Assembly (NCBI GenBank): GCA_041397765.1
Contig: JAWKWA010000010.1
Span: 1-64,000, forward strand
DNA: 64,000 nt
Origin: JAWKWA01 sp041397765
GTDB taxonomy: Bacteria > Pseudomonadota > Alphaproteobacteria > Rhizobiales > Hyphomicrobiaceae
Reading direction: 5' to 3'
The notes under the pieces were generated by a model. The model did not search any database. It saw only the letters and a list, made by a program, of their open reading frames with translations, and was not told the DNA's origin. The translations under genes were made by a program, and so were the position numbers. This document shows, one piece after another, positions 53,045-62,652 of the stretch (position 1 is the stretch's first letter; each line of letters begins with the position of its first letter).

Positions 53045-54985
53045 TCAGGCGCAGCAGCTATGGCTGCTCCGTGCCGGGGGGACGTCGAGCGTCGGGTTCT
53101 GCGTGAAGAAGCCGTCCGGCATCATCATGAAGCCGCAGGAGACCGAGGGCTGGACGGGGAAGTCCTCCAGCCGCGGCATGTGATGCAGGCCGAAGACGTG
53201 CCAGAGCGTGACGGACGTGCCGAGCAGTGAGCGGTCGGCACCGGTCCAGCGCGGCAGTCCCTCGTCGCGGCCGCTCTGATTGACGAAATCGCCGGCCGGC
53301 CAGCGCTCGTCGGCGCGGGTCGGCGTCGCCCAGACATGGTGGCGGGTGAAGCCGGCGCGCTGGCCGAGCTGGGAGCGGGGATGGCCGAGCGCGGTTATGG
53401 CGCTCGTCGGGGTGAGGCGGTAGCCGCCGAGCTGGCCGCCGCGGCGTTTCAGCTCCGGATTGACCACCCGCCAGTAGCGCAGCCTCTCGGCTGAGATCGA
53501 GCGCTGCGCCGCCTTCTCCGAGGCGAGCACGGTCTCGACGATATGGAAGGCGTTGCCGTGCGGATTCTCAGGTCCTTCCGGGTCGAGGACGGTGTCGACC
53601 TCGGTGACGAGGTTCGCCGAGCGGTCGAGCGCCATCTCCAGGCGCGCGCAGAAGATGTGCTGGTGGATCTGCGCGAGCACGCCGGGCAGCACCTCGGTCC
53701 CGTAGCGGGCGGCGTCGGGCGGCTCGATGCCGGCCGTGTTGACGATGCCGGTCGCCTTCACCTCCAGCGAGATGGCGCCGTCGAGGTGCAGATACCAATA
53801 GAACATGTACTCGTAGTTGCCGACAGTGGCGATGAAGGAGATCACGAGGCGGCGGTTGCGGCGCGTGTCGGCGATGCCGGTGCGGAAGTCGGTGTGCTTC
53901 CAAAGGACGCCGGTATCCTCCTCGTGCATGCAGATCGCCTGCTCGATGACGACGGCGCGTCCGTCGATGCCGGCATAGACCGCGTCGAAATAGCGGATGG
54001 CACCGAGGCAGTCGCAGCCGAGCTTCAGGCTGTTCGCCATGGCGCCGATGCCGTATTCGCCGCAGTCGAAGGCGTTCTTGCGCGGATGCAGGCCATAGGG
54101 ACTGCCATAGGGCACGATCATCTCGGCGATCGAGGCCCGCCGCATGACCATGCGGTAGCTGTCGCCGTCGCGGATCTCGATGTCGTGCAGCGTCAGCCCC
54201 TCGCGGGCGTTGAAGCCGATGCGGAAGCGCCAGCCGCACCAGGTGACGGCGTGCCCTGCGACGGTGAAGCTCGCGCCTTCGGGCTGCACCACCTCGATCG
54301 GCTTCATGTCGGTGCGCCAGCGGGTCTGGAAGCGCTCGTGGTAGTTGCCGGGTGTCGGCGGCGCCTCGGCCGGCCCCTCGTCGCTGACCGAGAGCACTTC
54401 GCCGCGATTGATGTCGATGACGGCCGAGAGCCCCTCGAGCGGATGGGCGAACTGGTTGTCCTCGGCAAAGCTGCGTACCCAGACGATCGCCTGGACCAGA
54501 CGTCGCTCCTCGCCGCCGGGAAAGCCGCTGCCGACCGACCAGCCGTCGGCGCAGACGAGCGACAGATCGGTGATGCCCCGGCGCGCGAGGGCGGCGACGA
54601 AGCGCGGGTCGGCGAGCACGATGCGCTCGGCCTCGAGGAACTCGTCCGGGCCGATGCGTGGGCGGGCATTGCCGCGCTCGGTGCGGCTCTCGATCCGCTC
54701 GTCGTCGAGCGAGACGATGAGCTCGACGAGACGGTCCGAGGCGGTGTCGTAGGTGGACACGAAGGCGCGTCGCGGCAGCGCACGGTCCTCGGCTGCGGCC
54801 GCATCGCGCTCGGCAGCCTCCGGCTCGAAGAGGTCGATGGTCTCGAAGCGCTGGCCAGGACCGAGGTCGAGATCGCGCCGCACGATGGCGGCGGCATGGC
54901 TCAGCTCGGCGGCCGTGAGAGGCTCGAGCGGGTGGATGCCGGGGACCGCTGTCTGCGATCCCTCGCTGGTGCAACCGCATGTCAT
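53045..54985 (-). CDS. copper-containing primary-amine oxidase
   Basis: About 646 residues, the usual length. It oxidises a primary amine to aldehyde, ammonia and hydrogen peroxide. The Tyr that becomes topaquinone is in TVGNYEYMFYWYLHLDG (N-Y-E-Y). The catalytic base Asp is in NAFDCGEYGIG. Copper His residues are in IHQHIFCARLEM and in WHVFGLHHMPRLEDFPVQP. The substrate could be tyramine, phenylethylamine or histamine. The sequence has no secretion signal, so it is probably cytoplasmic. ATG at 54985 with GGAGGGA upstream. The nitrile hydratase beta gene is 103 bases upstream on the same strand. Confidence 0.92.
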   Translation of the reverse strand: MTCGCTSEGSQTAVPGIHPLEPLTAAELSHAAAIVRRDLDLGPGQRFETIDLFEPEAAERDAAAAEDRALPRRAFVSTYDTASDRLVELIVSLDDERIESRTERGNARPRIGPDEFLEAERIVLADPRFVAALARRGITDLSLVCADGWSVGSGFPGGEERRLVQAIVWVRSFAEDNQFAHPLEGLSAVIDINRGEVLSVSDEGPAEAPPTPGNYHERFQTRWRTDMKPIEVVQPEGASFTVAGHAVTWCGWRFRIGFNAREGLTLHDIEIRDGDSYRMVMRRASIAEMIVPYGSPYGLHPRKNAFDCGEYGIGAMANSLKLGCDCLGAIRYFDAVYAGIDGRAVVIEQAICMHEEDTGVLWKHTDFRTGIADTRRNRRLVISFIATVGNYEYMFYWYLHLDGAISLEVKATGIVNTAGIEPPDAARYGTEVLPGVLAQIHQHIFCARLEMALDRSANLVTEVDTVLDPEGPENPHGNAFHIVETVLASEKAAQRSISAERLRYWRVVNPELKRRGGQLGGYRLTPTSAITALGHPRSQLGQRAGFTRHHVWATPTRADERWPAGDFVNQSGRDEGLPRWTGADRSLLGTSVTLWHVFGLHHMPRLEDFPVQPSVSCGFMMMPDGFFTQNPTLDVPPARSSHSCCA

Positions 54986-55088
54986 AGTGGTCCCTCCCCC
55001 TCGCGATCCCCGCCGTTTCCGGGGCTTGCTCGCCGGCACAGCCTACAGTCCGGAACGGTCCTGAAAAGAGGGCGTCGGCGGGTAGCCG

Positions 55089-55769
55089 TCATGCCGGAGG
55101 CGGCGGCAGCAGATAGCTGTCCCAGAGGTCGAGCGTGACCTCGTCGGCCTCGGCCGCCTCCTCGCCCCACAGATCGCGGGCCTTGAAGGCAACCGTGTAG
55201 AGCGGCTCGCGCCGGGGCATGCCGGCGGCGATGGCATCGGCGAGGCCGAAATGGCCGCGCAGGGCGAGAACGGTGCCGGTCCTGTTGCGCGCATAGCGCG
55301 GCAGGCGCGTGTGGCCGGCATGGCCGTGGGCGAGCGTCGTCACGCGCTCGCCCGGCGAAAAGCGGGCGAGGGCGTCGCCGGCTCGCGCGGTGGTATCGCC
55401 CGGCATGCCGCTGACGATGAGCATCGCGGCCTCGGCCGGCGGCATGGCGCGCGGTGTTCCAAGCGAGGCGGGCAGCGGCCTGAGCGGCGATCCGGCAAGC
55501 TCGGCCTCGTCGATGACGCCAAGCTCCTTCAGCATGGCGAGATTGCCCTCCAGCCATTTCTCGTAATAGCCCGAGCGCAGATAGTGGGCCGGCGCCATCC
55601 GCTCGATCTCGCGCCGGACATGGTCGCCGCCGAAGGGCAGCGTCCGACGCAGCACCCGCGATAAGGCGAACATCCGGCCCTCTGAGGGATCGTGAAAGAC
55701 GATGTCGTCCTCGTCCTGCATGACGGAGCCGAAGCCGTGCATGCCGCCCATGTCGTGGATGCCGTCCAT
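55089..55769 (-). CDS. nthB: nitrile hydratase beta subunit, without an alpha subunit in the window
   Basis: 226 residues, the normal beta-subunit length. The opening MDGIHDMGGMHGFGSVMQDE is the beta-subunit signature. ALSRVLRRTLPFGGDHVRRE and PAHYLRSGYYEKWLEGN continue it. The C-terminal part HTRLPRYARNRTGTVLALRG and DEVTLDLWDSYL also match. Nitrile hydratase turns nitriles into amides, but catalysis needs the metal-binding alpha subunit (C-x-x-C-S-C), which I do not find on either strand. GGAG lies about 10 bases upstream. The subunit may be a relic, work with an alpha subunit encoded elsewhere, or serve a new role next to the amine oxidase. Confidence 0.85.
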   Translation of the reverse strand: MDGIHDMGGMHGFGSVMQDEDDIVFHDPSEGRMFALSRVLRRTLPFGGDHVRREIERMAPAHYLRSGYYEKWLEGNLAMLKELGVIDEAELAGSPLRPLPASLGTPRAMPPAEAAMLIVSGMPGDTTARAGDALARFSPGERVTTLAHGHAGHTRLPRYARNRTGTVLALRGHFGLADAIAAGMPRREPLYTVAFKARDLWGEEAAEADEVTLDLWDSYLLPPPPA

Positions 55770-55904
55770 ATCGGGCCGCTCCGCCTGTCGCCGTGAAAAT
55801 CGCTCGCTGCACCATGATCGGGCGAGGGCAGGCAGGGCGCAAGCCCCGACGGCCGGGATCTGACACTCGCGGCCACCGGGACACGAAGTGTCAAATTTGC
55901 TCCA

Positions 55905-56891
55905 CTAGGACGGCGCTTCGCTCGCCCAGTGCTCGAGTGCGAAGCGGACGAATGCGGGATCGGGCGTGAGCAGCAGTTGCGCAGCCTGGCCGGCAGCGAT
56001 GGCGACTTCGTCGGCGCGAGGCTGCTGGTCCGCCGCCGGGCCGAGCCTCGCGCAGAGGCGGGCGCCGAGCCCGTGCAGGATGGCGAGGCGGTCGAGGAGG
56101 CCGGTCGCGGCGGGGTAGAAGCCCGGGTCGAGAGCGATACGGTCGGCGGCAAGGCCCGCCGCCTCGAGATGGCCGATGGCAGCCTCGAAGCGATCGAACC
56201 CGTCGAGCAGGGGGCGCAACGTGCGCTCGCTCGTTGCCAGCGCAGACGCGGCCGCATCGTCGTGCAAAACGAGACAACCGCCGGCCGCGACCAGTTCGGC
56301 CAGGGCGCCCTTCTCGCCGGCGAGGGCGACGCCGATGCGGACGATCTCCACCTCCGCGGCGACGGCAAGGCCGATCTCTCCGATATCCGCCGCCGTCACG
56401 CAGATCGGGGCGTAGCCCTCGGCCCTGCAGAGCGGCAGCACCGTCAAGGCCGCCCCGATCGGTCCGTCGAGAATGAGCGCGTCGGCACCACCGGCGACGA
56501 GGGTGGCGGCTTCCGCGAGGCAGACCCTGGGGTCCAGCGTCGCGGCGACGCCCGGTACATCGAGCCGGCCGACGAGGGCGGGGCGGCCCGGCGGAAGGCC
56601 CGCAAACTTCGCTGGCGGGCGGCTGAGCGCGTCGCAGCAGAGCCGCTCATAGGTCCGCCAGATCTCCTCGTGGTCGAACGGCGGATGTCCCCAATCCTGG
56701 CTCTCGAACGTGTCGCAGGACAGTTTCGAGACGGAGATCCCGCCGTCGTCGCGGCGGATGAGCAACTCCATCGCCGAGAAGCCGACGAGGTCGGAGCCGG
56801 CGAGGCCGCAGGTCGCAGGCGTATCGGCCGAGCCGTGCCGGGGCGGCGTCCGCCGCTCTGTCAAGGGTCTCAGATAGCAGCGCCGCGGCAT
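55905..56891 (-). CDS. degenerate dihydropteroate synthase-like protein (FolP-like)
   Basis: 328 residues. The position beside ftsH is that of folP in many Hyphomicrobiales. The start RRCYLRPL resembles the opening of rhizobial FolP. GGADALILDGPIGAALTVLP and the C-terminal DRIALDPGFYPAATGLLDRL are where FolP has its second pterin/sulfa-binding blocks. However, the NVTPDSFSDGG loop, the SIDT block and the NDV block of true FolP are absent. It is therefore unlikely to make dihydropteroate. It may be a folate-pathway relic, a regulator or a protein with another role. If the functional folP is elsewhere, this is a diverged paralogue. Confidence 0.55.
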   Translation of the reverse strand: MPRRCYLRPLTERRTPPRHGSADTPATCGLAGSDLVGFSAMELLIRRDDGGISVSKLSCDTFESQDWGHPPFDHEEIWRTYERLCCDALSRPPAKFAGLPPGRPALVGRLDVPGVAATLDPRVCLAEAATLVAGGADALILDGPIGAALTVLPLCRAEGYAPICVTAADIGEIGLAVAAEVEIVRIGVALAGEKGALAELVAAGGCLVLHDDAAASALATSERTLRPLLDGFDRFEAAIGHLEAAGLAADRIALDPGFYPAATGLLDRLAILHGLGARLCARLGPAADQQPRADEVAIAAGQAAQLLLTPDPAFVRFALEHWASEAPS

Positions 56892-56997
56892 CGGGCGGGC
56901 TCCCGTCGATCCACTCGAAAAAAGCGACCGGGGCGAAGTGCCGTCAGGCCCCTCCGCCCCGGTCGGGCATGTCTCACGCAGGCACCGCGGCCCGCCG

Positions 56998-58920
<1,923 letters not shown>

Positions 58921-59589
58921 TCCCGTTCCCGGTTTCTGGGTGCCCCACGACACCACGGCAAGACCTGGCCCTCAAATGAATTCGGCCCCCGTCCCGGCGG
59001 GGGACCGGGTGGCGGAAGCTGATAGGGGCATAGACGAGGTCAACACGGCCCTAACATAGGTATCTGCAAGCTCCTTGCCAAGGTGACGGGCAGGCGTTCC
59101 ACATGCCGCAGGCGGGACACGGAAAGCCGCGGCCAGCCGGCACACCCGGTCGGTCGCAAGGGGCGTGTCGCGGCCGCGGCCGCGCGGCCTCTGCGACACC
59201 GAAACGCCGTCGCTCGCTGGCGACGCTATCTGCCGGACGGGGTGAAAGTTTGACCATCGGCGTGGCCGGCATTCCTGAGCGGTGGGCGATCAGATGGGCT
59301 GCGAGGCCTGGGGGCGCCGGGCCACCGGCGCGCTGTCGCATGGCCGCGCCGGCACTGACGCATGTCCGCTCGGGATGGAATCGGTCGGACCGTGTCGACA
59401 GTGCTGTAATCCATTGTTTTCGAGCCTGATTCACGCTCTCCATGCTCGCGCGGACGCTCGCATCTCAACCGATCGGGCTCTATCGATAACGAACGGGATC
59501 GGCGGCTGTTCCAGCCCCCGGCTCTCATCCCACGGCCTGCCGACCGATTTGCTGCCAGCATGCCCGGTGGCCGGCGGACCAGCCGAGGC
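58921..59589. other. gap between tilS and ftsH, longer than usual
   Basis: About 670 bases without a supportable gene; in related genomes tilS and ftsH are close together. It holds the ftsH promoter candidate and a CCCCCG-tcccgg-CGGGGG hairpin at 58986-59003, which would lie in the ftsH leader. The rest is GC-rich with no clear repeat. The last part, near 59400-59500, is less GC-rich (CCATTGTTTTCGAG). Confidence 0.4.
59053..59081 (-). promoter_or_regulatory. possible sigma70-type promoter of ftsH
   Basis: On the - strand TTGGCA (59081-59076) and TATGTT (59058-59053) are 17 bases apart, matching -35/-10 boxes in order and spacing. The transcript would start near 59046, with a 125-base leader that includes the 58986-59003 hairpin. 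It does not look like a heat-shock sigma32 promoter. Confidence 0.45.
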
Positions 59590-60969
59590 TCATGCGTCCG
59601 TTGCCGTTTCGAGCCATGGCGGAGCGATGGCGACGACGGTGAGCCCGAGAGCTTCGCCGACGCCCGGACGGGCCGTCGAACCGGGCGCCGCCATGGCGAT
59701 CGCGCGCCCGCCGTCGAGGACCGCCGGCAGGGTCCGAAGCGCCAGCGCCGGCGTGCCCTTCGGCAGGACGGCCGAAGCGGCGAGGGCGGGGCTCCAGGGC
59801 GTCGTCGTCGGGCCGATCGTCAGCGCTGCCGGCGCGTCCGGCGACAGCGACAGGCGGAAGCGGGCGTCGAACTCCATGGAGGCGCCCCGCTCGAGCCGCG
59901 TCGGCACCACCGCCATGCGGCCCGGCTCGCGGTGGACGAGAAGCGCGCGGCTGCGTGCGAGGACCATGCAACCGCCGAGCGTGCGGCGGAAGCTGGCCCC
60001 GCTGGCGATCAGTGCCTCGAGCGCTTCCAGGGCGCGCAGCTCGGGAAGGGTGGCGGTGCCGCCGGCATGGGCAAGGATCGAGGCGAGCATGCGCAACCGG
60101 ATTTCGCCGGGATGGGCGCCGAGGGCGGCACGATCGATCCGGACGATGCCGAGGGAATCGGCCTCGGCGATGGCGCGCAGGGCCTCTCCGGCGATGCGCT
60201 CGAGCGCGTGGCGGGCCCGGCCGATCCGGCGTGCGCTCTCGCCGAGCGCCCTGGCCGAGAGGCCGAGCCGCTCGAGCGCATCCTGTTCGCGGCGGATGCG
60301 CACGCGCTCGAACTCGGTGCGCTCATTGCTGGGATCGGCGATGGCAGGCAGGTTCCGCACCGCCAGCTCGGCGACCAGCCGGGCCTTGGGGATGGTGAGC
60401 AAGGGCCTGACGAGGAGGATACCCTCACGCGACGAGACGACAGACATGGCGGCCAAGCCATCGATGCCGCTTCCCCGGGCGAGCCGCATCAGCAGCGTCT
60501 CGGCCTGATCGTCGCAGGTGTGCGCGGTAGCGATGGCCGTGGCGCCGACGGTGCGGGCATGGGCGGCGAGCAGGCGGTAGCGGGCCGTGCGGGCGGCGGC
60601 CTGAAGCCCGGTGGAGGGCTTCGTCTCGTCCCAGCGGAGGGTCGCATGGGAAAGACCGAGGCGGGCGGCGAGTGCGGCGACTGCCGCGGCTTCCTCGGCC
60701 GATCCGGCTCTGAGGCCGTGGTCGACGGTCGCGACTGAGAGCGCTGGCGGCTCGACCGCCCCGGGTGCGCCGGCGGACTGCCAGTCACGCGCGAGTGCCA
60801 TCAGCGCGGTACTGTCCGGACCACCGGAGACGGCGAGCAGGATATGCCGATGGGGGGCAAGGTCAGAGAAGATCGCGGCGAGCTCGGCCTCGCCGAAGCG
60901 AGGCGGATCAGGCCGCTTGCGCGGCGCGGGCGTGCGCTCCGATGGTCGAAGCTCAGGCTCCGCCGGCAT
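59590..60969 (-). CDS. tilS: tRNA(Ile)-lysidine synthetase
   Basis: About 459 residues. The PP-loop motif is LLAVSGGPDSTALMALAR. It is followed by TVDHGLRAGSAEEAAAVAAL, ATAHTCDDQAETLLMRLARG, SGIDGL and RPLLTIPKARLVAELAVRN. It places lysine on the wobble cytidine of tRNA-Ile(CAU) so that it reads AUA. The C-terminal 130 residues are Ala/Arg-rich with a substrate-binding domain. The ATG at 60969 avoids the overlap with cpoB; an upstream ATG at 61086 would add 39 residues, including GPAADGPAADGPA from the 15-bp repeats, and overlap cpoB by 59 bases. Confidence 0.9.
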   Translation of the reverse strand: MPAEPELRPSERTPAPRKRPDPPRFGEAELAAIFSDLAPHRHILLAVSGGPDSTALMALARDWQSAGAPGAVEPPALSVATVDHGLRAGSAEEAAAVAALAARLGLSHATLRWDETKPSTGLQAAARTARYRLLAAHARTVGATAIATAHTCDDQAETLLMRLARGSGIDGLAAMSVVSSREGILLVRPLLTIPKARLVAELAVRNLPAIADPSNERTEFERVRIRREQDALERLGLSARALGESARRIGRARHALERIAGEALRAIAEADSLGIVRIDRAALGAHPGEIRLRMLASILAHAGGTATLPELRALEALEALIASGASFRRTLGGCMVLARSRALLVHREPGRMAVVPTRLERGASMEFDARFRLSLSPDAPAALTIGPTTTPWSPALAASAVLPKGTPALALRTLPAVLDGGRAIAMAAPGSTARPGVGEALGLTVVAIAPPWLETATDA

Positions 60970-61002
60970 GCGGGCGCGATCGTCGGTTGCGCACCTGCCC
61001 GG

Positions 61003-61047
61003 AGCCGGCCCGTCAGCAGCCGGCCCGTCAGCAGCCGGCCCGCGAAC
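61003..61047 (-). repeat. three tandem copies of a 15-bp unit at the tilS/cpoB junction
   Basis: AGCCGGCCCGTCAGC at 61003-61017 and again exactly at 61018-61032, then AGCCGGCCCGCGAAC at 61033-61047 (+ strand). It covers the end of cpoB (stop at 61028) and any N-terminal extension of tilS. Slippage here could change both proteins. Confidence 0.85.
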
Positions 61048-61948
61048 GCTCCTTGTCGGCCGTCTGGCGGACTCGTGCCGGGGCATCGGGGAACTCGCTG
61101 GCGAGCGCCTGAAGCGCGGTGCAGGCCGTCTTCGACTGGTTCAGCCGGTTGAGCGACATGGCGAGCCGCAACAGGCTCTCCGGGGCCTTCTGGCCTTTGC
61201 GATAGCTCTTGTAGCCGGTCAGGAAGGCGTCGGCAGCTTCTTTGTACTGGCCGCGGACATAGTAGGTCTCGCCGAGCCAGTACTGGGCATTGCCGGCGAG
61301 CTGGCTCTTCGGGTAGCGGCCGAGGAAGTCGCGGAAGGCCTGCTCGGCCGAGACATAGTCCTGCTGGAGGACATAGCCATAGGCCTCCTCATAGGCCTGT
61401 TCGGGCGTGTCGCCGCCGCCGAGCGAGGCGATGCCGCCGCCAAGGCCCGCATCGCCACCACTGGCGCCTTCGGTCGGCGTGTCGAGACCGGTCGACCAGC
61501 CACCGCCGCTGCCGGCATCGAGCGGCTCCGACCCGCCTGCCGAGCTGCCGCCGAGCGACGTCCCGGCATCGCCGAAGGAAGCCGAGCCGGACCGTAGCGA
61601 GCCGGCGCGGCCGGATTTCAGGGCCTCGATATCGGCGGACATCTGCGACAACTGACCGGCGAGTGCGCGGATCTGCGTCTCGAGCGCCGACAGCCGGCCG
61701 TCGAGATCGCCACCGGCGCCGGAGGTGGTGCGGCCGCCCGAGGGCGTGCCGCCGCGGGCGAGCGATTCGAGCGTTCCCGTCACGACCTGCAGATCGACCA
61801 TCTGCTCTTCGAGATGCTGGATGCGCTGCTCGGCATCGCTGCCGCCGCCCGCGGTCTGGGCGCTCGAGGCGGCCGGCCCCGCCAGTGTGCCGAGGGCGAG
61901 GATGCCCAGAGCCAGAATGGCGGCCGGCAGTCTCGGAAAGCCATGCAT
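61028..61948 (-). CDS. cpoB: Tol-Pal system coordinator CpoB (YbgF)
   Basis: 306 residues. Signal peptide (FPRLPAAILALGILALGTLA, then GPAASSAQ), an N-terminal trimerising coiled coil (DAEQRIQHLEEQMVDLQVVT), a Gly/Ser-rich linker of about 100 residues, and a C-terminal TPR domain (YEEAYGYVLQQDYVSAEQAF, LAGNAQYWLGETYYVRGQYK). It links peptidoglycan synthesis to the Tol-Pal machine in the periplasm. It lies next to pal, as expected. The ATG at 61948 has GGGGAT upstream. The last residues overlap the 15-bp repeats. Confidence 0.9.
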   Translation of the reverse strand: MHGFPRLPAAILALGILALGTLAGPAASSAQTAGGGSDAEQRIQHLEEQMVDLQVVTGTLESLARGGTPSGGRTTSGAGGDLDGRLSALETQIRALAGQLSQMSADIEALKSGRAGSLRSGSASFGDAGTSLGGSSAGGSEPLDAGSGGGWSTGLDTPTEGASGGDAGLGGGIASLGGGDTPEQAYEEAYGYVLQQDYVSAEQAFRDFLGRYPKSQLAGNAQYWLGETYYVRGQYKEAADAFLTGYKSYRKGQKAPESLLRLAMSLNRLNQSKTACTALQALASEFPDAPARVRQTADKERSRAGC

Positions 61949-62139
61949 GAGGTATCCCCGTCGCACGTCATTGTCGGTTCAGGCTGGCAAGGCGACCCAC
62001 TGCGGCCACGCACGCCTCGCGGCGCGCAGGAATGCCGAAGCGCCCCTCGCGCGTTTCCCGAGGACGGCTGGGCCATGCGGCTCGGCGCGCCAGCGCCGCT
62101 GGCCGGTGCTCGGCGCGCCGGCCCATCGGCCGCTCGCCG

Positions 62140-62652
62140 TCAGGACCCGGCCCGCTGGTTCAGCACGGTGACGGCGCGGCGGTTCTGCGACCAGCAGGAG
62201 ATGTCGTTGCAGACCGCGACCGGCCGCTCCTTGCCGTAGGATATCGTCCGCATCCGCGCCGGGTTCACACCCTGCTGGGCAAGGAAATCGCGAACGACGG
62301 CGGCACGACGGGCACCGAGGGCGATGTTGTACTCGCGGGTGCCCCGCTCGTCGGCATGGCCTTCGATCAGGATGGTGAACTGGCCGTACTGGTTGAGCCA
62401 GCCGGCCTGACCGCGCAGGGTCTGCTGGGCGTCCGGCGTGAGGTCCCAGCTATCGGTCGTGAAATAGATCGTATTGCCGACATTGACGCTGAAGTCGCGC
62501 TCGGTACCGGGGACCACCGGTCCCCCGTCCGCGCCGGTGCCGAGGGCTGCATTCGGCGTCGGCACCTGGCTGGCGCAGCCCGCCATGCCGAAGGCGACCG
62601 CGGCCAACGCGAGAAGGCCGAGCGCCCTGCCGGTCCAAGTCGCACCCATCAT
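62140..62652 (-). CDS. pal: peptidoglycan-associated lipoprotein
   Basis: 170 residues. Lipoprotein signal (LGLLALAAVAFGMAGC; the lipid-carrying Cys is near residue 21), then an OmpA-type domain: FTTDSWDLTPDAQQTLRGQA, IEGHADERGTREYNIALGAR and MRTISYGKERPVAVC, which holds the peptidoglycan-binding Asp/Arg set. It anchors the outer membrane to peptidoglycan and works with TolB. ATG at 62652 with GAGGG about 8 bases upstream. The tolB gene would normally precede it, but no gene is seen in the remaining 1.3 kb. Confidence 0.94.
   Translation of the reverse strand: MMGATWTGRALGLLALAAVAFGMAGCASQVPTPNAALGTGADGGPVVPGTERDFSVNVGNTIYFTTDSWDLTPDAQQTLRGQAGWLNQYGQFTILIEGHADERGTREYNIALGARRAAVVRDFLAQQGVNPARMRTISYGKERPVAVCNDISCWSQNRRAVTVLNQRAGS

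Noticed and set aside
55770..55904. Nitrile hydratase alpha subunit next to the beta gene
   Set aside because: Only 135 bases are free and no C-x-x-C-S-C motif occurs in the surrounding frames.
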